Origin: Lineus longissimus
Lineage: Eukaryota; Nemertea; Pilidiophora; Heteronemertea; Lineidae
Length of the DNA stretch: 64,000 nt
Assembly (NCBI RefSeq): GCF_910592395.1
Contig: NC_088313.1
Location: 13,162,437 to 13,226,436, forward strand
Direction: 5' to 3'
In this document: one piece after another, positions 21,986 through 34,895 of the stretch
Position numbering within the stretch: the first letter of the stretch is position 1
How the letters are laid out: each line of letters starts with the position of its first letter
Notes under the pieces: generated by a model
The model's database searches: none
What the model was told of the DNA's origin: nothing
The model's input: the letters and a program-made list of their open reading frames with translations, nothing else
Position numbers and translations under genes: made by a program

Positions 21986-22990
21986 CCGCATCTTAGCTGC
22001 TGTAAAAGGTCCGACAGAAAATGTCCAGCACTGAAACCGCCTTTGATTTGGGAAACGTTTGACACTGACCTTATCAATATCGATAGCTACGTGTACCTAC
22101 CCCGGATCGCCAATCGACGGAAAAAGCGTGTATCAGGGCTATGGATGCATGCACTGAATAATGTGCTTCCGGACCTATTCAAAGCTGCTGTAAAAATCCT
22201 TGCAGAAAATATCGAACACTGAAAGCCGCCGCCTATTTGGCTACATAGTGACCTTGACCTTTTCAATATCGACCAAGCTGCATATATCTGAGACAGATTT
22301 CGAATCGACGGAGGAAACGATCATGATCTAATTCAGAGTATCAATGCATGAACCTGCGAAGCGAGGATCCCAAAAGGACGGGTTGTAGCTAACTCGGGCG
22401 ACAACCCCTCGAAATTCCTCGATTCGAGAATACCAGGAGGATGGATACACGGAGTTTGTCGGCGACTGTGCCGACACATGGTTGAAATGTTCCCAATATG
22501 AACAGCATTTCAGACATAAAAATTTTGTGCAAGATATCGTTAAATCTTACCGACTTTCATCTGATTTCACACCTGTCCAATAGACAGAGCGGATTGGAAG
22601 TCATCATCGAAATCAACAGGAAAATGAGGAGATGAGCACTAGAGGCGGAAGCCAATTTCAAGGAATGACACGCGGGTTATAGCGAGAGAATGCGATCAGG
22701 ATCCCAGACTCGGTGATAGTCGCGCAAAACTGCGGGTGTGAAAGGCGAAACTGCTTGATTTGACGACGACTCGCAGTTCAGGGATCCTTGACTGAAATCA
22801 CTCTGCTGTGCTTTCGTATTCGCATATCTCCAAACTGATGTAGAAATTCTAACAGAAAATGACAAGGACCGAAAACCGCCATCGATTCGACTGTTATTTG
22901 ATGACCCTAACATTATTGACGCTGCCTCACCTCGATTGGCAATAGTCAATGTTTAGTGAAGGGAACGCTGATCGAATTCAGACTGGTAAA
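21986..22990 (+). repeat. Degenerate repeat array, 3 units of ~180 bp
   Basis: Units near 21995-22165, 22175-22350 and 22830-22990 share AGCTGCTGTAAAAATYCT, GCAGAAAATRTC, CACTGAAARCCGCC, TGACCTTRNCATTATCAATA and a later GATCNAATTCAGA. About 480 bases of unrelated sequence separate the second and third units. A 90-codon minus-strand frame in the third unit is a by-product. Confidence 0.75.
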
Positions 22991-23222
22991 GGATGCGTGT
23001 ACTGATGGAAAATATTGAAAAGGGCTAAGCATATTCTAGCTGCCTGGTTCAGTATGAAATAATCATTTAATATCTCACAGTGCAATCAATTCCACCATTG
23101 GTTACATACTATACCGCTGTGCATATCGTGTACTATTCTAAACATCATTCAGGCAAAGTTATGTCGAAACGTGCATCGTTGCTTACACATTTTATCTGTG
23201 ATATTCAGGCCTCCTGTTAGAA

Positions 23223-23504
23223 CTACATGTTTTTTCTCACCAACATTTCCTGGATTAATAATACGTGTACACCGTGCGGTGTTATGTTAGTAGTCTTATG
23301 CAAATCAGTGACCCAAACACATCCACCGGTATTCATACAGTCAATGTACACTTCAGTGCACTGCACGATTTGGTCTGAGATCATGTAGTTTCTTGGAACA
23401 CCCTGATATCCTGACTTGCCATCTTTCCCAGATTTCTGAATTGAGACGATGTCGTCAATTCCATCATATACTTTACCAACAAATTTAGGAAGATGGGATT
23501 TTTT
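23223..23504 (-). CDS. Candidate exon, unknown protein
   Basis: A 93-codon minus-strand stretch open between stops. From about 23463 down to 23296 its codon use is coding-like (no TTA, CTA, ATA or CGN codons). It reads YDGIDDIVSIQKSGKDGK, then GYQGVPRNYMISDQIVQC, then TEVYIDCMNTGGCVWVTD. The spacing of three cysteines (QC, DC, GC) suggests an extracellular module, but I recognise no family. Beyond 23290 the codon use turns AT-rich and non-coding. No strong splice acceptor is visible upstream, so it could be a retro-copy or chance. Confidence 0.25.
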   Translation of the reverse strand, partial: KKSHLPKFVGKVYDGIDDIVSIQKSGKDGKSGYQGVPRNYMISDQIVQCTEVYIDCMNTGGCVWVTDLHKTTNITPHGVHVLLIQEMLVRKNM

Positions 23505-24859
23505 TCACACATTTGTTTTTACAAGAATTCCTCATCAGCTAATGTTTGCATGCATCCGACATGCCGAAATAGAAAAGAACTACAGGCAGTTGTCCACGAA
23601 GAAGAAGAGAGTTTGCATATCGCTCAAAGCCTATTTGCAAGAAGTGTGCGTGGCACAGAGCGCATTTATACAAGTCACGTTCGAGTCGGAAAAAGAGTGA
23701 ACTCCTGTAGGATAGTCGCAGAAGCCACAGCCGTGTGCTGAAAGGCAAAATTGTAATCAGGATGATGTGAAGCCCGTAGGTTGGGAGACCGGAGTAGGCT
23801 CAAAGAGAATATTAAAGTATCCGAAAAAGAGAAACTTTTCATCGGGTGGCTAATTGGCATTACATGTAGGAGGGGACAGCCATGCCACCTTTTTGCTCAT
23901 CCGATGCATGGAGCTAAAAGTACTTTGAGCTAAAACGTACCGGTACCTTTAGCTCGACGCCTGTTGTGTCAAAATGCGCCTCATAACGATATTGATTATT
24001 GATACATTTACATGTACCATGTAATAGCCTGTCATGCTTTCTGCGAAATAGATTCTGATTCCATTTTAACACAAGGAAGCCGCGAGGTAAGTGATGGTAC
24101 CCGACACTCACCACCTGGTTCAAACTACCACTTTAAAAAAGATATAGCCCATGTCCAGATATCACTTTGGAAAAGAAATGTTTAAAGTCATGAAAATAGG
24201 CCTACATATGGTAAGGAGTGTTCGCTCAATTTATTACATGTAACAGCTGAAGTAGAAGCAACATTGGACGCACTCGAGCATGTGAAGAGACATTGCCATG
24301 GAGATGCTTAACTCTGTCTGTGTCCAACCCTGGCGACTGTGTAGTATCGGGTAAGGCGATACCCTTTGAGTGTATGAAACGTTAAAAAACGAGTTATCGG
24401 AGAATCTGCTGACCCGATTGAATCCCGGTGACAATATAATATAGTGTCTTAAAGGGACTTGGGCATGAGATGTGTTGGCTTTTTATACAAAAATGGCTTC
24501 CAGCAGGACCGCAACGTTACCAAACAGGATCATATCAAAATCGTTTAACTGCAATAAGCAATGCACTAGAACGGGGTGGCCTGCCTGAAATTCACAAGCC
24601 ATGTTAAAAACTGCCTCGTAACACTGGCGAAAATCATTATTAGCGATCAGCATTGGTGTGATACTACCAGTGGCGGCGCATGGTGTCAAGCAGGGGTATT
24701 ATCCTCCTGGTCGGGTAAATCCCACGCCAAAGTTGTCCCTAAGGCTAATAGTACATACACAGGGACATCCTGGCACCAGTTGTTTTCAATATACTCCGCC
24801 TCTCGATATTTTTGTATACGACATAGGAGTAAAACAGTCTGATCTCAGGATGACACAGT
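23505..24859. other. No gene recognised
   Basis: Short overlapping frames only, without family signals. Confidence 0.5.
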
Positions 24860-25108
24860 GAAAACCTGGTGCATTTTCGGAAGTAAAAAAAAAATATCCT
24901 AAAGGTTTTTCGGCCAACATAAATATGCACCTCTTGCAGGTTTTTCAGCCAAATGAAAACCCCGAAATGATTTCTGTGAGTCTGGAAGTGAAAACATAGC
25001 GGTTTTTGATTTCGATAAAAACTTCTACGGGGTGTATATCTGTATTCGCCGATAAACCTCTAAAGGAATTTCAAAATCGTAGAAATGTTTATTTCTGAGA
25101 GTGTGACG
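24860..25108 (+). mobile_element. Dispersed inverted-repeat element, copy 1 (partner at 31605)
   Basis: Shares with 31605-31862, in order: ATATGCACC, AAACCCC.GA, ACGGGGTGTAT-like and CTAAGAGTG/CTGAGAGTG ends. It has inverted internal halves (CCTAAAGGTTTTTCGGC near 24898 against its near-complement near 25065). This copy appears to lack its left end. Confidence 0.6.
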
Positions 25109-25268
25109 TCTGTTAGTCAATGATAGACATTTAAAAGACGACTTACAAAAATCTAAGAGACGTCAAAAACTGATGTCTATTACACTTAGACCTCTTTCTA
25201 TAGTATAGACATTTACTGATTGATGTCCATCGAAGTCAGTTGATCACCAACACACAGCCCTTGTTAAA

Positions 25269-25438
25269 CCGGTGTGACAGTGGATATAGTCCCCCTGGAG
25301 TCATAGTCCGGTAGCATTGTATTTGACCAATTAAGCAGCATGATCTATTGTACCGCTAACCCTAACCAAAACATTTAGCAATGCGGGCTATTGTTACACG
25401 GACTATCAGCCCTAGGACTACTATCCCCGTCACACCGG
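25269..25438. mobile_element. Small inverted-repeat element (170 bp)
   Basis: Ends CCGGTGTGAC and GTCACACCGG are exact complements. The arms continue for ~45 bp with matching GGATA.TAGTCC, CCTNGG and ATAGTCCG. Only ~75 bp separate the arms. Typical miniature inverted-repeat element; target duplication not clear. Confidence 0.75.
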
Positions 25439-26067
25439 GAAATTGAAGCAAAGAGAGAAAAAAACGTTATCTACTTGCTGCTCTTCATCATATATAACGA
25501 ACATCACTTTGCATTTTTTTAATCATATTAGATCATTTTAGCAAACCTCAGCATTATCGAGAAAACCAACTGTTAGCATCTCTATTTCTAAGAGATGACA
25601 ATATCTTATTTCAACTTTTCAATATCAATTTGGCGAGAATTTCCTGTGTTTTTTCCGCTGCAAAATTTGCCAACATCCATTTCTTTTCTTCATGAATCCA
25701 TTATTTTTGAGGGAGCCAGCCGATAGACACATAAAAAAGTGCGTCTTTTGCCATTACTAACCGAACAGGAGACGGATAGACACATGTGTTTTGTCTCAGT
25801 TCCGACAGGTGCCGGGGATTATTTTCAGTCATTTTCCCCGAATTTTGTTCCAAACCCAGTTAACATGGGTAAGCCTAGTAAGAAGATTATTTTTATCCAA
25901 AGCAGTTTCGATATACATGCATACTTATTATCAAGAAACTTTTAGTGAAACTGCACACGCAATATATTCGCTATTTGTTGCAAGGAGGTGTAGGCCATTG
26001 TCGATTTAAGGGCATGCTCCAAAGAAACAAACATTTCCGTTCATGTGCCCTAGCCAGTTTAGGCTTA
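25439..26067. other. No feature recognised
   Basis: AT-rich, no supported feature. Confidence 0.5.
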
Positions 26068-26143
26068 TCGACCACCCTGAAATGTATTTCGTGAGGTCTT
26101 TTTTATCAAGATTTGCCCTGATGACCCTTTGATAAAAATTTGT
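26068..26143 (+). repeat. Dispersed repeat, inverted partner of 32093-32162
   Basis: TCGACCACCCTGAA, ATTTCGNGAGG, TTATCANGATTTGC and CTGATGACCCTTTGATAA match the complement of 32093-32162 at most positions. Confidence 0.65.
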
Positions 26144-29100
26144 AGAAACAATAGAATTTAGGCCTAGGTGCTAGCGGGCATTGTTTAAAGACAATATGCA
26201 GTATATTAATTAGGCTGGGCCTAACGTCCTTAAACAGTGAAGTAAGGGGCAAAATAGCGTTATGAATGACTAATTCGAAGGGGGGGGGGGTGTATATTAC
26301 TTTCACACGGCCCCTGGCTAACACATACTACGCAATGATGAGTGTTATCTTCAATGTTAGCACAAAGAGATAGGCGTGGATCAAATCCAAAAAGAGCTTC
26401 TTTTCGTTTTTTTCATTCGTGAAAACATTTGGGGGTAGAGTAGATATGCTCTTACAGTGCACTCATAGTGATTACAGGTAGTAAGGTGCTGTACTTCAAA
26501 CAAAACAGAAGTTTCCGCAAAACAATCGTTTCTCCTAAACCAGATATATTGGCATCAGAAAATCATTTCAAGTGCTCTTAAGAAACAGTTTAGTTCTTGA
26601 TTTGCCTCCCGGGTTGCAGGGCTGAATAAAGCAAATTTGGCCACCTAGGAGTTAAGTGTTAAACTAAAGCAACTGGTCTTAGACTTGGATATCCTCGAAC
26701 TTAAAGTCAAAAATGTCGTTTACTGCAGCCATTTTTGTTTTGAACTTCATGATTATTTGTGATGTTATCACCTTATCCATCATGATAACAGCTTTCTACT
26801 TCGCCCCTCCGAATGTTGTCAGGGATTTCAGTGTTTTGGATTTGGCCCAAACAATGCCAAAGCCTAAGTACTATCCTGAACCTCGTGGTCTTATACTTCC
26901 TTTTATTGGTCATAAACTGCAACACCTTGCTGGTCAATAAAAGAGAGTGGATGCAATTTACAGAACTTCATTATCACGCTGTTATAATCCTGACCAATAC
27001 TTGTACCAATGTCTCAATTATGAACTCGTAAAAGTTACACAGTCAGCCAACACAAACTCCAAAAGACTCATTAATCCAGGATATTAAAAAGTATATAATG
27101 AGCGATATATAACCTTTAATGAGCAAGTCATTATCCGCTCGTTAGCGTGTCTCTTATTGGCGTTCGTCACGCAAAGCGTGCCGGAAAATACTAAGATCCC
27201 GAATTACTCAAATAAAAACACCAAAGCGTGTCATGATGAAATCTATTAAGTCAAATTGCAATTCTTGTTTTGGCCATAACCGAAAATAATGAGGAAAGTC
27301 TTTGGAAAAAGGACGCCGTATCATTGTTCATTTATGAATAAAAAGAGTTATACTTGTGAAAAGATTGTGTAAAATTACAATTCGCGTAGAAGTCAACCAA
27401 ATGAGTGGTTTTCACAAAGCAACCGAAACGCATACGCCATCGCATATTTCATTCTGAAATATCCTTCAATGGCGAAACTGCATTGAAATAAACCCACACA
27501 CAAAAGAGGTTTGATGGTGAACTGTATTAAAAATAATATATATTCTTAGTAGTATTACATTTTGATAGTCAAACTCGCCCCAGTGCCGAAATTAAAAAAT
27601 TTCAGACACTGGAATTGATCAATTGCCGCCATCTTGGATGTCAGGATCCTGAGATTCAGGGTTTTGACAATCCTACGTCATAAACTGTGTCGCCAGTTCA
27701 GACTGTAAATCTTTTTCAGGCCGAATTAGAGCCACTTTCTCTCATAAAACTGTTTTGAGAAAGATTCTTTCCTGTTCTACATCCGCGGTACTGCTTTTCA
27801 AGATGATGGCAAATGACTAGTTCTAGAGGCATAGGAACGAAATCAGCGCCTGTAGTGTCAAGATTATTTAATAATGGGCCTTTATTGATGAACATGAACA
27901 CCAAGAGTTATAATGTTGAACAAGTGACAAAGTTATACCTATAATGTTTGATTAACCAATTGACAGAATTTCACCTTGAGAATAATGTTTTCACCACGAC
28001 TTCTACGTCGTGTGAGGTCTTTTTCTTGATGCGAAGGGCTGGAGTAAGTAGGCCCAACTTGAGTGTTCTAATCTAATGACAAGAAATGACATTTAACATG
28101 TTGAAGTAAGGAACACGTATTCAAACTCACAGAAGAGTTGATAAAGTGACAGACTTTGGTCCGTACTGAAGTACATACATGTATTATGTAAATTATAGCA
28201 TCATATTGGTTGAGAGTCTTTCAAATCTTTCATAGCATATGAAGAGAGTATATTTTTTCGTTGAATTTTTAGTTCTTCTATTATTGTTTTGCACATCAGG
28301 TCAGTTTGTAGCTGAATTAAAATGGGCTTCATCATGGCTTCGAGTTAATTGCCCGCGAGAGCTGTGGGATCAAAGGAAACTTGCCGTTACGTGACTCTTT
28401 AAGATTTGAAAGACTCTGGTCTTCTACAATCTTTACGAAAATTAATTCTTCACGAACAAATGTACTTAGTGAGGGTGATTTAACACAGAAATTATAGTAG
28501 TAAGAAAAGAATGGATATTTCTATATTCTATTCTTTATTCTATTCTTCTATTTCTTTAAAACTTCAAAATCCATTGTACATGTATCTGAATACTTACTTT
28601 GCCAAAATCGGACAAGGCATGACCAAGAACAAGTAATTTGAAGCAAAATACTCATAACTTTCCCTGCTATTTTAAGCTTTTTCGGCGTGCATTGGCAGAA
28701 TCGTATAGAGAAGACATAAACCGAACTACTTTTGAAGGCCAAATCCGAGTACATTGACTACCACAACATTTTTATTATTTTCAATAATGCCAAAATAATA
28801 GTGGAAAGAGCAAGCAGGATTTAGAAATTATTTTATGGTGAAACAACTTGAATCTAACGAAGTAGCCACTAATAGAAGCCATACCCAGATACTTTCACCA
28901 AACAGCAAACCTTAATTGATAAAAAATATCACAACCACCATGACCACAGAAAGAGAGTTTGAATAAACCATTAGGATGAAATAAAGAAAACAAAATTTTT
29001 AGCACTCCTATTCTGGTAGAAGCCATAAACATACACATTAATTCAGCGAATTTTAATTCATTTCGGTCAAAACAATGTAATTCTCTCAATAATTCAACAA

Positions 29101-29785
29101 TTCATTTTGCAAACGCATTACCTGAATGCATTTCATTGTGCTACACTGAATTTATTTGCACTAAAGACTTTCTATTGATACGCTTGTTTGCATTTTCTGG
29201 GAAGGAATTATTTGCATAAATAATTAGAGTATAATGTTTCCATAAGGCAATGATTGCCGGCGATGCTTCCAATATGCGGCTGTGGTTATGGCAACCATTA
29301 ATATACTTCAACAATGAATATGAAGTTTAACACCGCAGTTGCGTGGTGCGCTGTGATATTATCTTAAGCTAAAGCGTTCCGCAAACGAGCGATTTAGATT
29401 GATGCGACCCTCGATTTATATCAAGGGGGACGATAATCTCGCGTTTTCGCTGGTCATCGCTGGACGCACGGACTTGCCAGTCAATATTTAACCCAGCGAC
29501 TACCGGTTTTACCAAAGACGAAAAATCGTTTGGCCGCACATAGCAGCGATTGTATAAGTGCAGCTACAATGTAGCTGCGAACTATTTCGCGGCGCTTTTG
29601 AGCACATTTTAACTAAATTCAGAACGATGTTGTGACTGTAATCCACAGACACGTGGTTGGTTTATCTTCGCCCGCGTCATTCGGAACAGCACTCCATAAA
29701 CGGTTAAAACTAGACCGCAGGAACCAGTCACGGTCTATACGCACGATGACCGACGTTGTGCAGGGGTAAATACCGTCTGTTTGAT
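26144..29785. other. No gene recognised (3.6 kb)
   Basis: A G10 run lies at 26280-26289. Otherwise this is AT-rich, featureless sequence. Short frames of about 60 to 75 codons show no family resemblance. Confidence 0.5.
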
Positions 29786-29952
29786 GACAGCAGAACTGAT
29801 GCAAATTCATTGCACACCGCGAAAAATGTTTCGGTACCGCGAAAAAGTCATCAAATAACTAAACACAGTCTTATGACAGCAGAACCAATGATAATTGGCT
29901 GGTGTTTGTTCAGAACGTTCGCACACCGCGAACAATGTTTCGGGACCAGGAC
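29786..29952 (+). repeat. Two-unit tandem duplication (~90-100 bp)
   Basis: Both units carry ATGACAGCAGAACYRATG followed by GCACACCGCGAA and AATGTTTCGG.ACC. The unit starts are 29786 and 29873. Confidence 0.75.
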
Positions 29953-30836
29953 CGAAATATCTTCAAACAAACGCAATGATGGAGGATATCAAAAGTATAG
30001 TTCCTGTTTTTTTACCGCAGAATATGATCATTTGATCGAAAACATTTGAAAATCATTTGTTTAAGTGAAATCCGTGTGTCTTTTTTGGACGCAATTTTAC
30101 AAAATATCCTTTTTCCAGTAAAGTGTTCATCTAGATTTTTTCGATCAAATAGACGGGGATGACATTTATCGGTCCAGTTGTTAAGTAGCTTACCAATCAA
30201 GGTACATTAAGATAGCGACCATCGCCAACTTCTTTACGTCCAAAACAAATCTACATTTCTATTACAAGATTCAACATGCTAAATATTGACTCTACTTCGA
30301 GAGCAGTCACACATGCATACAAGAAAACAACGTCTGGAATTGCAGACACCATACAGCGAGTAGTACATTGCGTGCTTATGCTATTCGAAACCACTCGTCC
30401 AATCACTTTTACCACACCCTGTTCTTTAATAGCTCCATACTCAGCACAGCCTAGCAGGGATCTTTGATCCAAGCCATTACCACTCCCTCAAAACCTTCGT
30501 GACCAAAAGATTCTGACCTGACGACCAAGCAGGCAGAAAATTGCTTTTTCTAAAATTGGTATTGAACAAAGCGGATTTCTGTGCTATGCGGGCCGACGGA
30601 GCATGTGCTAAGGGAAATACTCGCAGCTTGTGCGCGCATATCCTAAGAAGACGATATCTCATATCATCTGTCATGTATAAACGTAATCAGATAGCAAATA
30701 ATGTGCTGATATGTCATGAATGAGAGAGTTAGCAGTCGAAAGCAATACAGCTGCTTACCCGCCTTAAGGGCTCCCCCAACGAAAGCAACATGTCCATTGT
30801 GCCACACCAATTATTTTAGGATATACTACAGGGGAA
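29953..30836. other. No feature recognised
   Basis: Short frames on both strands near 30250-30720, none recognisable. Confidence 0.5.
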
Positions 30837-30838
30837 CC

Positions 30839-31058
30839 ACACTCCGAGGACACGCTGTTAAGTACAACCTCCCTATTAAGAACGCCTTCTGTATTAAGGA
30901 CACTCCTATCCATTAAGGACACCCTTTCTCTTAAGGACACTACTTTTGGTCCCAAATTGGTTGTTTCCAGTCAACTTGACCTCTCTGTTCAGGACACCTC
31001 TCTATAAAGGACAGCCCTTGTCAGTCTCTAGGATGTCCGTAATAGAGAGGTTATACTG
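30839..31058. mobile_element. Miniature pogo/Tigger-like element with TA flanks
   Basis: The right end is CAGTATAACCTCTCTATT followed by ACGGAC (read on the minus strand); the left end CAGGGGAACCACACTC then CGAGGACAC is an imperfect match. TA lies on both sides (30837-30838, 31059-31060). The interior is made of degenerate AAGGACACYCCT-type repeats of about 25 bases. Tc1/mariner superfamily elements of the pogo/Tigger type have CAGTRNAACC ends and TA duplications. Confidence 0.6.
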
Positions 31059-31604
31059 TACTTAGTAATCACTTGACACAGTCTTGTGCATGGAGCGTCA
31101 GCCGAGATAGGTGCGAACAAGTTTACGTCTGAGCCAAAATCGCATTCAAGCTAACAATTTTTTTCTTTTTTTTCCATGTGAGTTAATCATGATTACTTCG
31201 TCACCTCGTGGGCAGTATAATACCACATAAATGACTGGTCGGCCTATTAGGAAACTGGACCCATGAGAAAACGCTACAGGGGTTAGAATTGATTGCACGT
31301 TTGCAACATTATACAGTGATGAACTACACGAGTTGCTGCACATAATATGTCATTAGTGTGCAAAGGGGTAAACAGCAGTTTGCAGTTTGCAGTAGTTTGA
31401 CCAAAATGGCAAAATGTTCATGATTTTTGTGTCCACGATGATGTTTTATATAAAATCTGTGCAGTGTGATATTATGAAAGAAATCATTAACCGGAGAGTG
31501 GGGTCGGTGGGCAGGGGTGGGTGAACTGTACTTTGAATTCTAAGCACGTAATATTATCTACATGTAGCTGCTTTCCGTAACACCCAAGGTGTTCTTCAAA
31601 AGTC

Positions 31605-31862
31605 ACACACTCTTGGAAATATAAAACGTATTTTTAGCTTCACAAAAGCTGAAGTTTTTTGGTGAACTCAAATATGCACCCGGAGAGGCTTTTTTATGGT
31701 AAAGTGAAACCCCTGATGATTTATGATATCTTAACAATGTGAAAAGTCTTTAATTGTTTTTTTTTCTTCGCTGAAAACCTCTATGGGGTGCATTCTTGTG
31801 TTGGCCCGAAAACCGTAAGATTTTTCAAAAGCTTAATAAATACCCTTATTGCTAAGAGTGCG
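31605..31862. mobile_element. Dispersed inverted-repeat element, copy 2
   Basis: Ends CACACTCTTGGAAATAT and its partner (ATTGCTAAGAGTG at 31848-31860) are inverted. The arms also share GTATTTTTAGCTT-like sequence. The interior matches the partial copy at 24860-25108. Confidence 0.65.
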
Positions 31863-31989
31863 GTCACCTGCAAAGCGATCACCCTAACCGCACATCTCAC
31901 CAGACACGCTCGCTGTAATGGTCAGTGTCGTGAGTGATTTCAAATTGATTTGAAATCTCCGATCAAGGAGACTATATAGCGTCATTTTC

Positions 31990-32065
31990 CCCAGCCTCGC
32001 AGTTAAAAGAATTCAGGCCTTTTCCAGACTGCATGTATTGTCTTCAACCCGCTCGCATCAAGACC
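31990..32065 (+). repeat. Dispersed repeat, copy 2 (partner at 8097-8170)
   Basis: See 8097-8170; same orientation, roughly 70 per cent similar by eye. Confidence 0.6.
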
Positions 32066-32092
32066 TTAATTCCCACTATTCTATACCGTCTT

Positions 32093-32162
32093 ATCAAAGG
32101 ATCATTAGTGCAAACCCTGATAATTTCGACCCCTCCGAAATTTCGTTCAGGGTGGTCGATTG
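32093..32162 (-). repeat. Dispersed repeat, inverted partner of 26068-26143
   Basis: Complement matches 26068-26143. It lies 28 bases after the repeat at 31990-32065, so both may be parts of one element. Confidence 0.65.
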
Positions 32163-34354
32163 ACCAAAACCAGAAAGGGTAATGTATACGGATATGACTG
32201 TTCCCCTACCCCTCATCTCGATCTCCACCTATTCTGCTGTCAACAATGCATCCCTGGACGGCCGGTATATATATTGTTATTTTGTTTGAAGAAATTACAC
32301 ATGTATATGAAATCGTCTGCCCTTCAAAGAGGTCAGACAAACCCTTAGTCCCACTAGGCACGGTCATTTACGCCAACAAGGCACCCTTTGATGGTAAATT
32401 TTCAGAGGTAACTGTCAACGTACGATGGACCATTGATCCAGTGGCGCATCATTATCTATCTAATGACACCCTACATGCATAGCCAAGTATATATGGATAC
32501 AAACAACGCATTGATCTTGGCGGAATATTGGCAAGATGGATCTGGCGACTAAGTCTCCAATCATGCTGCTGACTTACTCGGAGGCCCCGGATAATACGGT
32601 GAATTACGAGTGACAAATGGGCCGTGGGACCCTGGCCATTAGGTTCCCAATCCATCTGATGCGAGTCAATAAACAGGGGTGGATATCTCACACGCCACAA
32701 TTTAAAATCATGTCTTCATCAGATTTGGTTGTTCTGGAGTAAATCAAATTGGTGGAAAACCTTTAGTTTTTTGCGATAAGAATGAGCATAACACGATGTT
32801 AGACGATGTTACCTAATGGAACTTCACTGGGGTTTTGAGCTTTTAATACACCTTAAGAATTTGTCTGCCAACGCCGAAGATATTTCAGCAAGTATGGCTC
32901 TAGTCACAGAAAAAAACTAACTAAAGACATGGTTAATCTTCTGAAAAACATTGATTGGAGACACACATGAAGGACCATGACTATTGACATGAAGGTCCCA
33001 CGACTTTAATGACTAGATACATACTTAAATCTTACTGAAAGACTATGACTAGAGACATCATCATGAGCTAGGTTGAAATGATTTTACTTGCGCTATCAAA
33101 CACCGCTTGTTGTTCAAGCCACTTTTAGACTACTTATCTGAAACAAAACAACATGTAGATACCGCGCATCGCTCAAGTCACACCTAACCTAAAGTACATC
33201 GTCTGTGTTCAGAAGTTCCGTATAAACGGTTTATTGTTTCAAACAGTTTTAAGACAACAATCTTGAACAAAATAACCTCTCAATACCTTGTAGCATTGCA
33301 CAAGATATTTTTTTCTGTTCTGTCAACACATACAGATAGAACGATCGCTAATCCTATGATCTCGATCGAAGAGCAGCCGGAAATACAAGAGTTCAACCAA
33401 CATAGCATGACAATTGCTATTTTGAACTCGCTAGGCAAGGTGGGCGGTATTCTCTTCTGTCCTGTTGTGGGCTATTTTGATTTATTTGCATCGGGGACGA
33501 TCAAATTCTATGACGGAAGTACGCTAAAGAGACATATTCGGAATATATACGCCAATCCCTGGTAAATTCAAGTTCCGCAAGCCCAAGATTCTCAACGCAA
33601 ATATGCTGCAGACTGACACATGAACGGAAGAAACCCGCCAATACCTATAGTTAACTCAGAATCTGCACGGAGCTTACGAGAGGATGGACCCTTGTACCAT
33701 ATGATGGACAAGCAATTTGGTGATTATTTGTATCGGGCCGATCCGATTCAATTCTATTGGTTGAGACAGCTAAGAACAATAACTGCAACAGCCAACACAA
33801 CAGCGAATAAAACCCATACGAAAATGAAAATCATATACATCATGTAAACTATGCCATTGACATTGATTGAGTTTATTATGAATGGTTTACGATGTATTAT
33901 GGTGTAGGCGTCCCATACAGCGTAAAAATATCTGTTTTGAATCAATAGCTTTTTTTTCGGTATGCACTATCTTTTTAAATAAAATAGGAATACTCATTAA
34001 TAAATTCGTACATGAACAAACTGCAGTAAAATTCGTTGAGTGTTTTTCTAGTTCAAGGATTTCCATCCTGGTCTTATTGTCCAATCAAATGCTGCCCATC
34101 CGTGTTCGCCGAGTCTGTGATCAGAAATAAGCCAATCAGCATGGTCCCGAAGAAACGTCATTGCCAAAGCAGAAGGTGAATGGCCTTTTTGAGTTAGATG
34201 GTTTCAACGATCTGTGACTATTTCTAAATATTCAAGCTAGGCCCCAAAATATCCACATGTCCACATATCAAAATGCATATCCCTACGGTATGCATGGTAA
34301 AATTTCAAATATACATATACATATCCATGTACTTTCAATAACGCTCGTGATAAG
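32163..34354. other. No gene recognised
   Basis: Frames of 62-100 codons with no family signal. A weakly repetitive GACTA.AGACAT stretch lies around 32925-33065. Confidence 0.5.
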
Positions 34355-34895
34355 ATGTTTGGCCGGGTCTATTTGGCAAGCGGCTCGCCGAACAGGCATC
34401 TTTTTTTGCCCTGCTTGGAGAGCCGCTTGCCAAACAGCACTAAAAATCAACTCTGTTCGGCAAGTCGGGCTTGCCAAACAGAGCAAAAATACTACCCTCT
34501 TTGGCGAGCCGGAGAGGTTACAACATGTTGGCCAATCAGAGAGCAGTGACGTCATATTCGAATTTATATGCGCATATTTAACAATGGCCGACTTCCCGCT
34601 CTCGATTCAATTTCTGTTACTAAACTCGGGTTTTGGTCAATAATCCATGAAGAAGCATGTACATGTACATGACTGTATGGATTTACAAAAAAAGTCATAA
34701 ACGTGATTTAACTGATAAGCATGTTAAATGCATTAGTGTGCATTTCTAAAGGCGTTTCACTGTAACTCCAGTGTTGCTGACCGTGTTGCCACGAATGATA
34801 ATGAGCTCCTGGATGGTTGAATATGCATGAGTTCGGCTCTCCATCTAGGGCAGAAAAAAGGCGCTGTTTGGTAAGCTGGGCTTGCCAAATAGTCA
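34355..34895. mobile_element. Cluster of GTTTGGCAAG hairpins (probable foldback element)
   Basis: Three hairpins share one motif. TTTGGCAAGCGGCTC (34372-34386) pairs exactly with 34420-34434. CTCTGTTCGGCAAG (34451-34464) pairs with 34470-34483 over a 5-base loop with one mismatch. CTGTTTGGTAAG (34864-34875) pairs with CTTGCCAAATAG (34881-34892). An isolated half lies at 34499-34510. The 128-codon frame over this region comes from the hairpins. Boundaries uncertain. Confidence 0.65.

Noticed and set aside
34257-34643. 128-codon frame with Arg/Cys-rich repeats
   Set aside because: Its repeats are translations of the GTTTGGCAAG hairpins.
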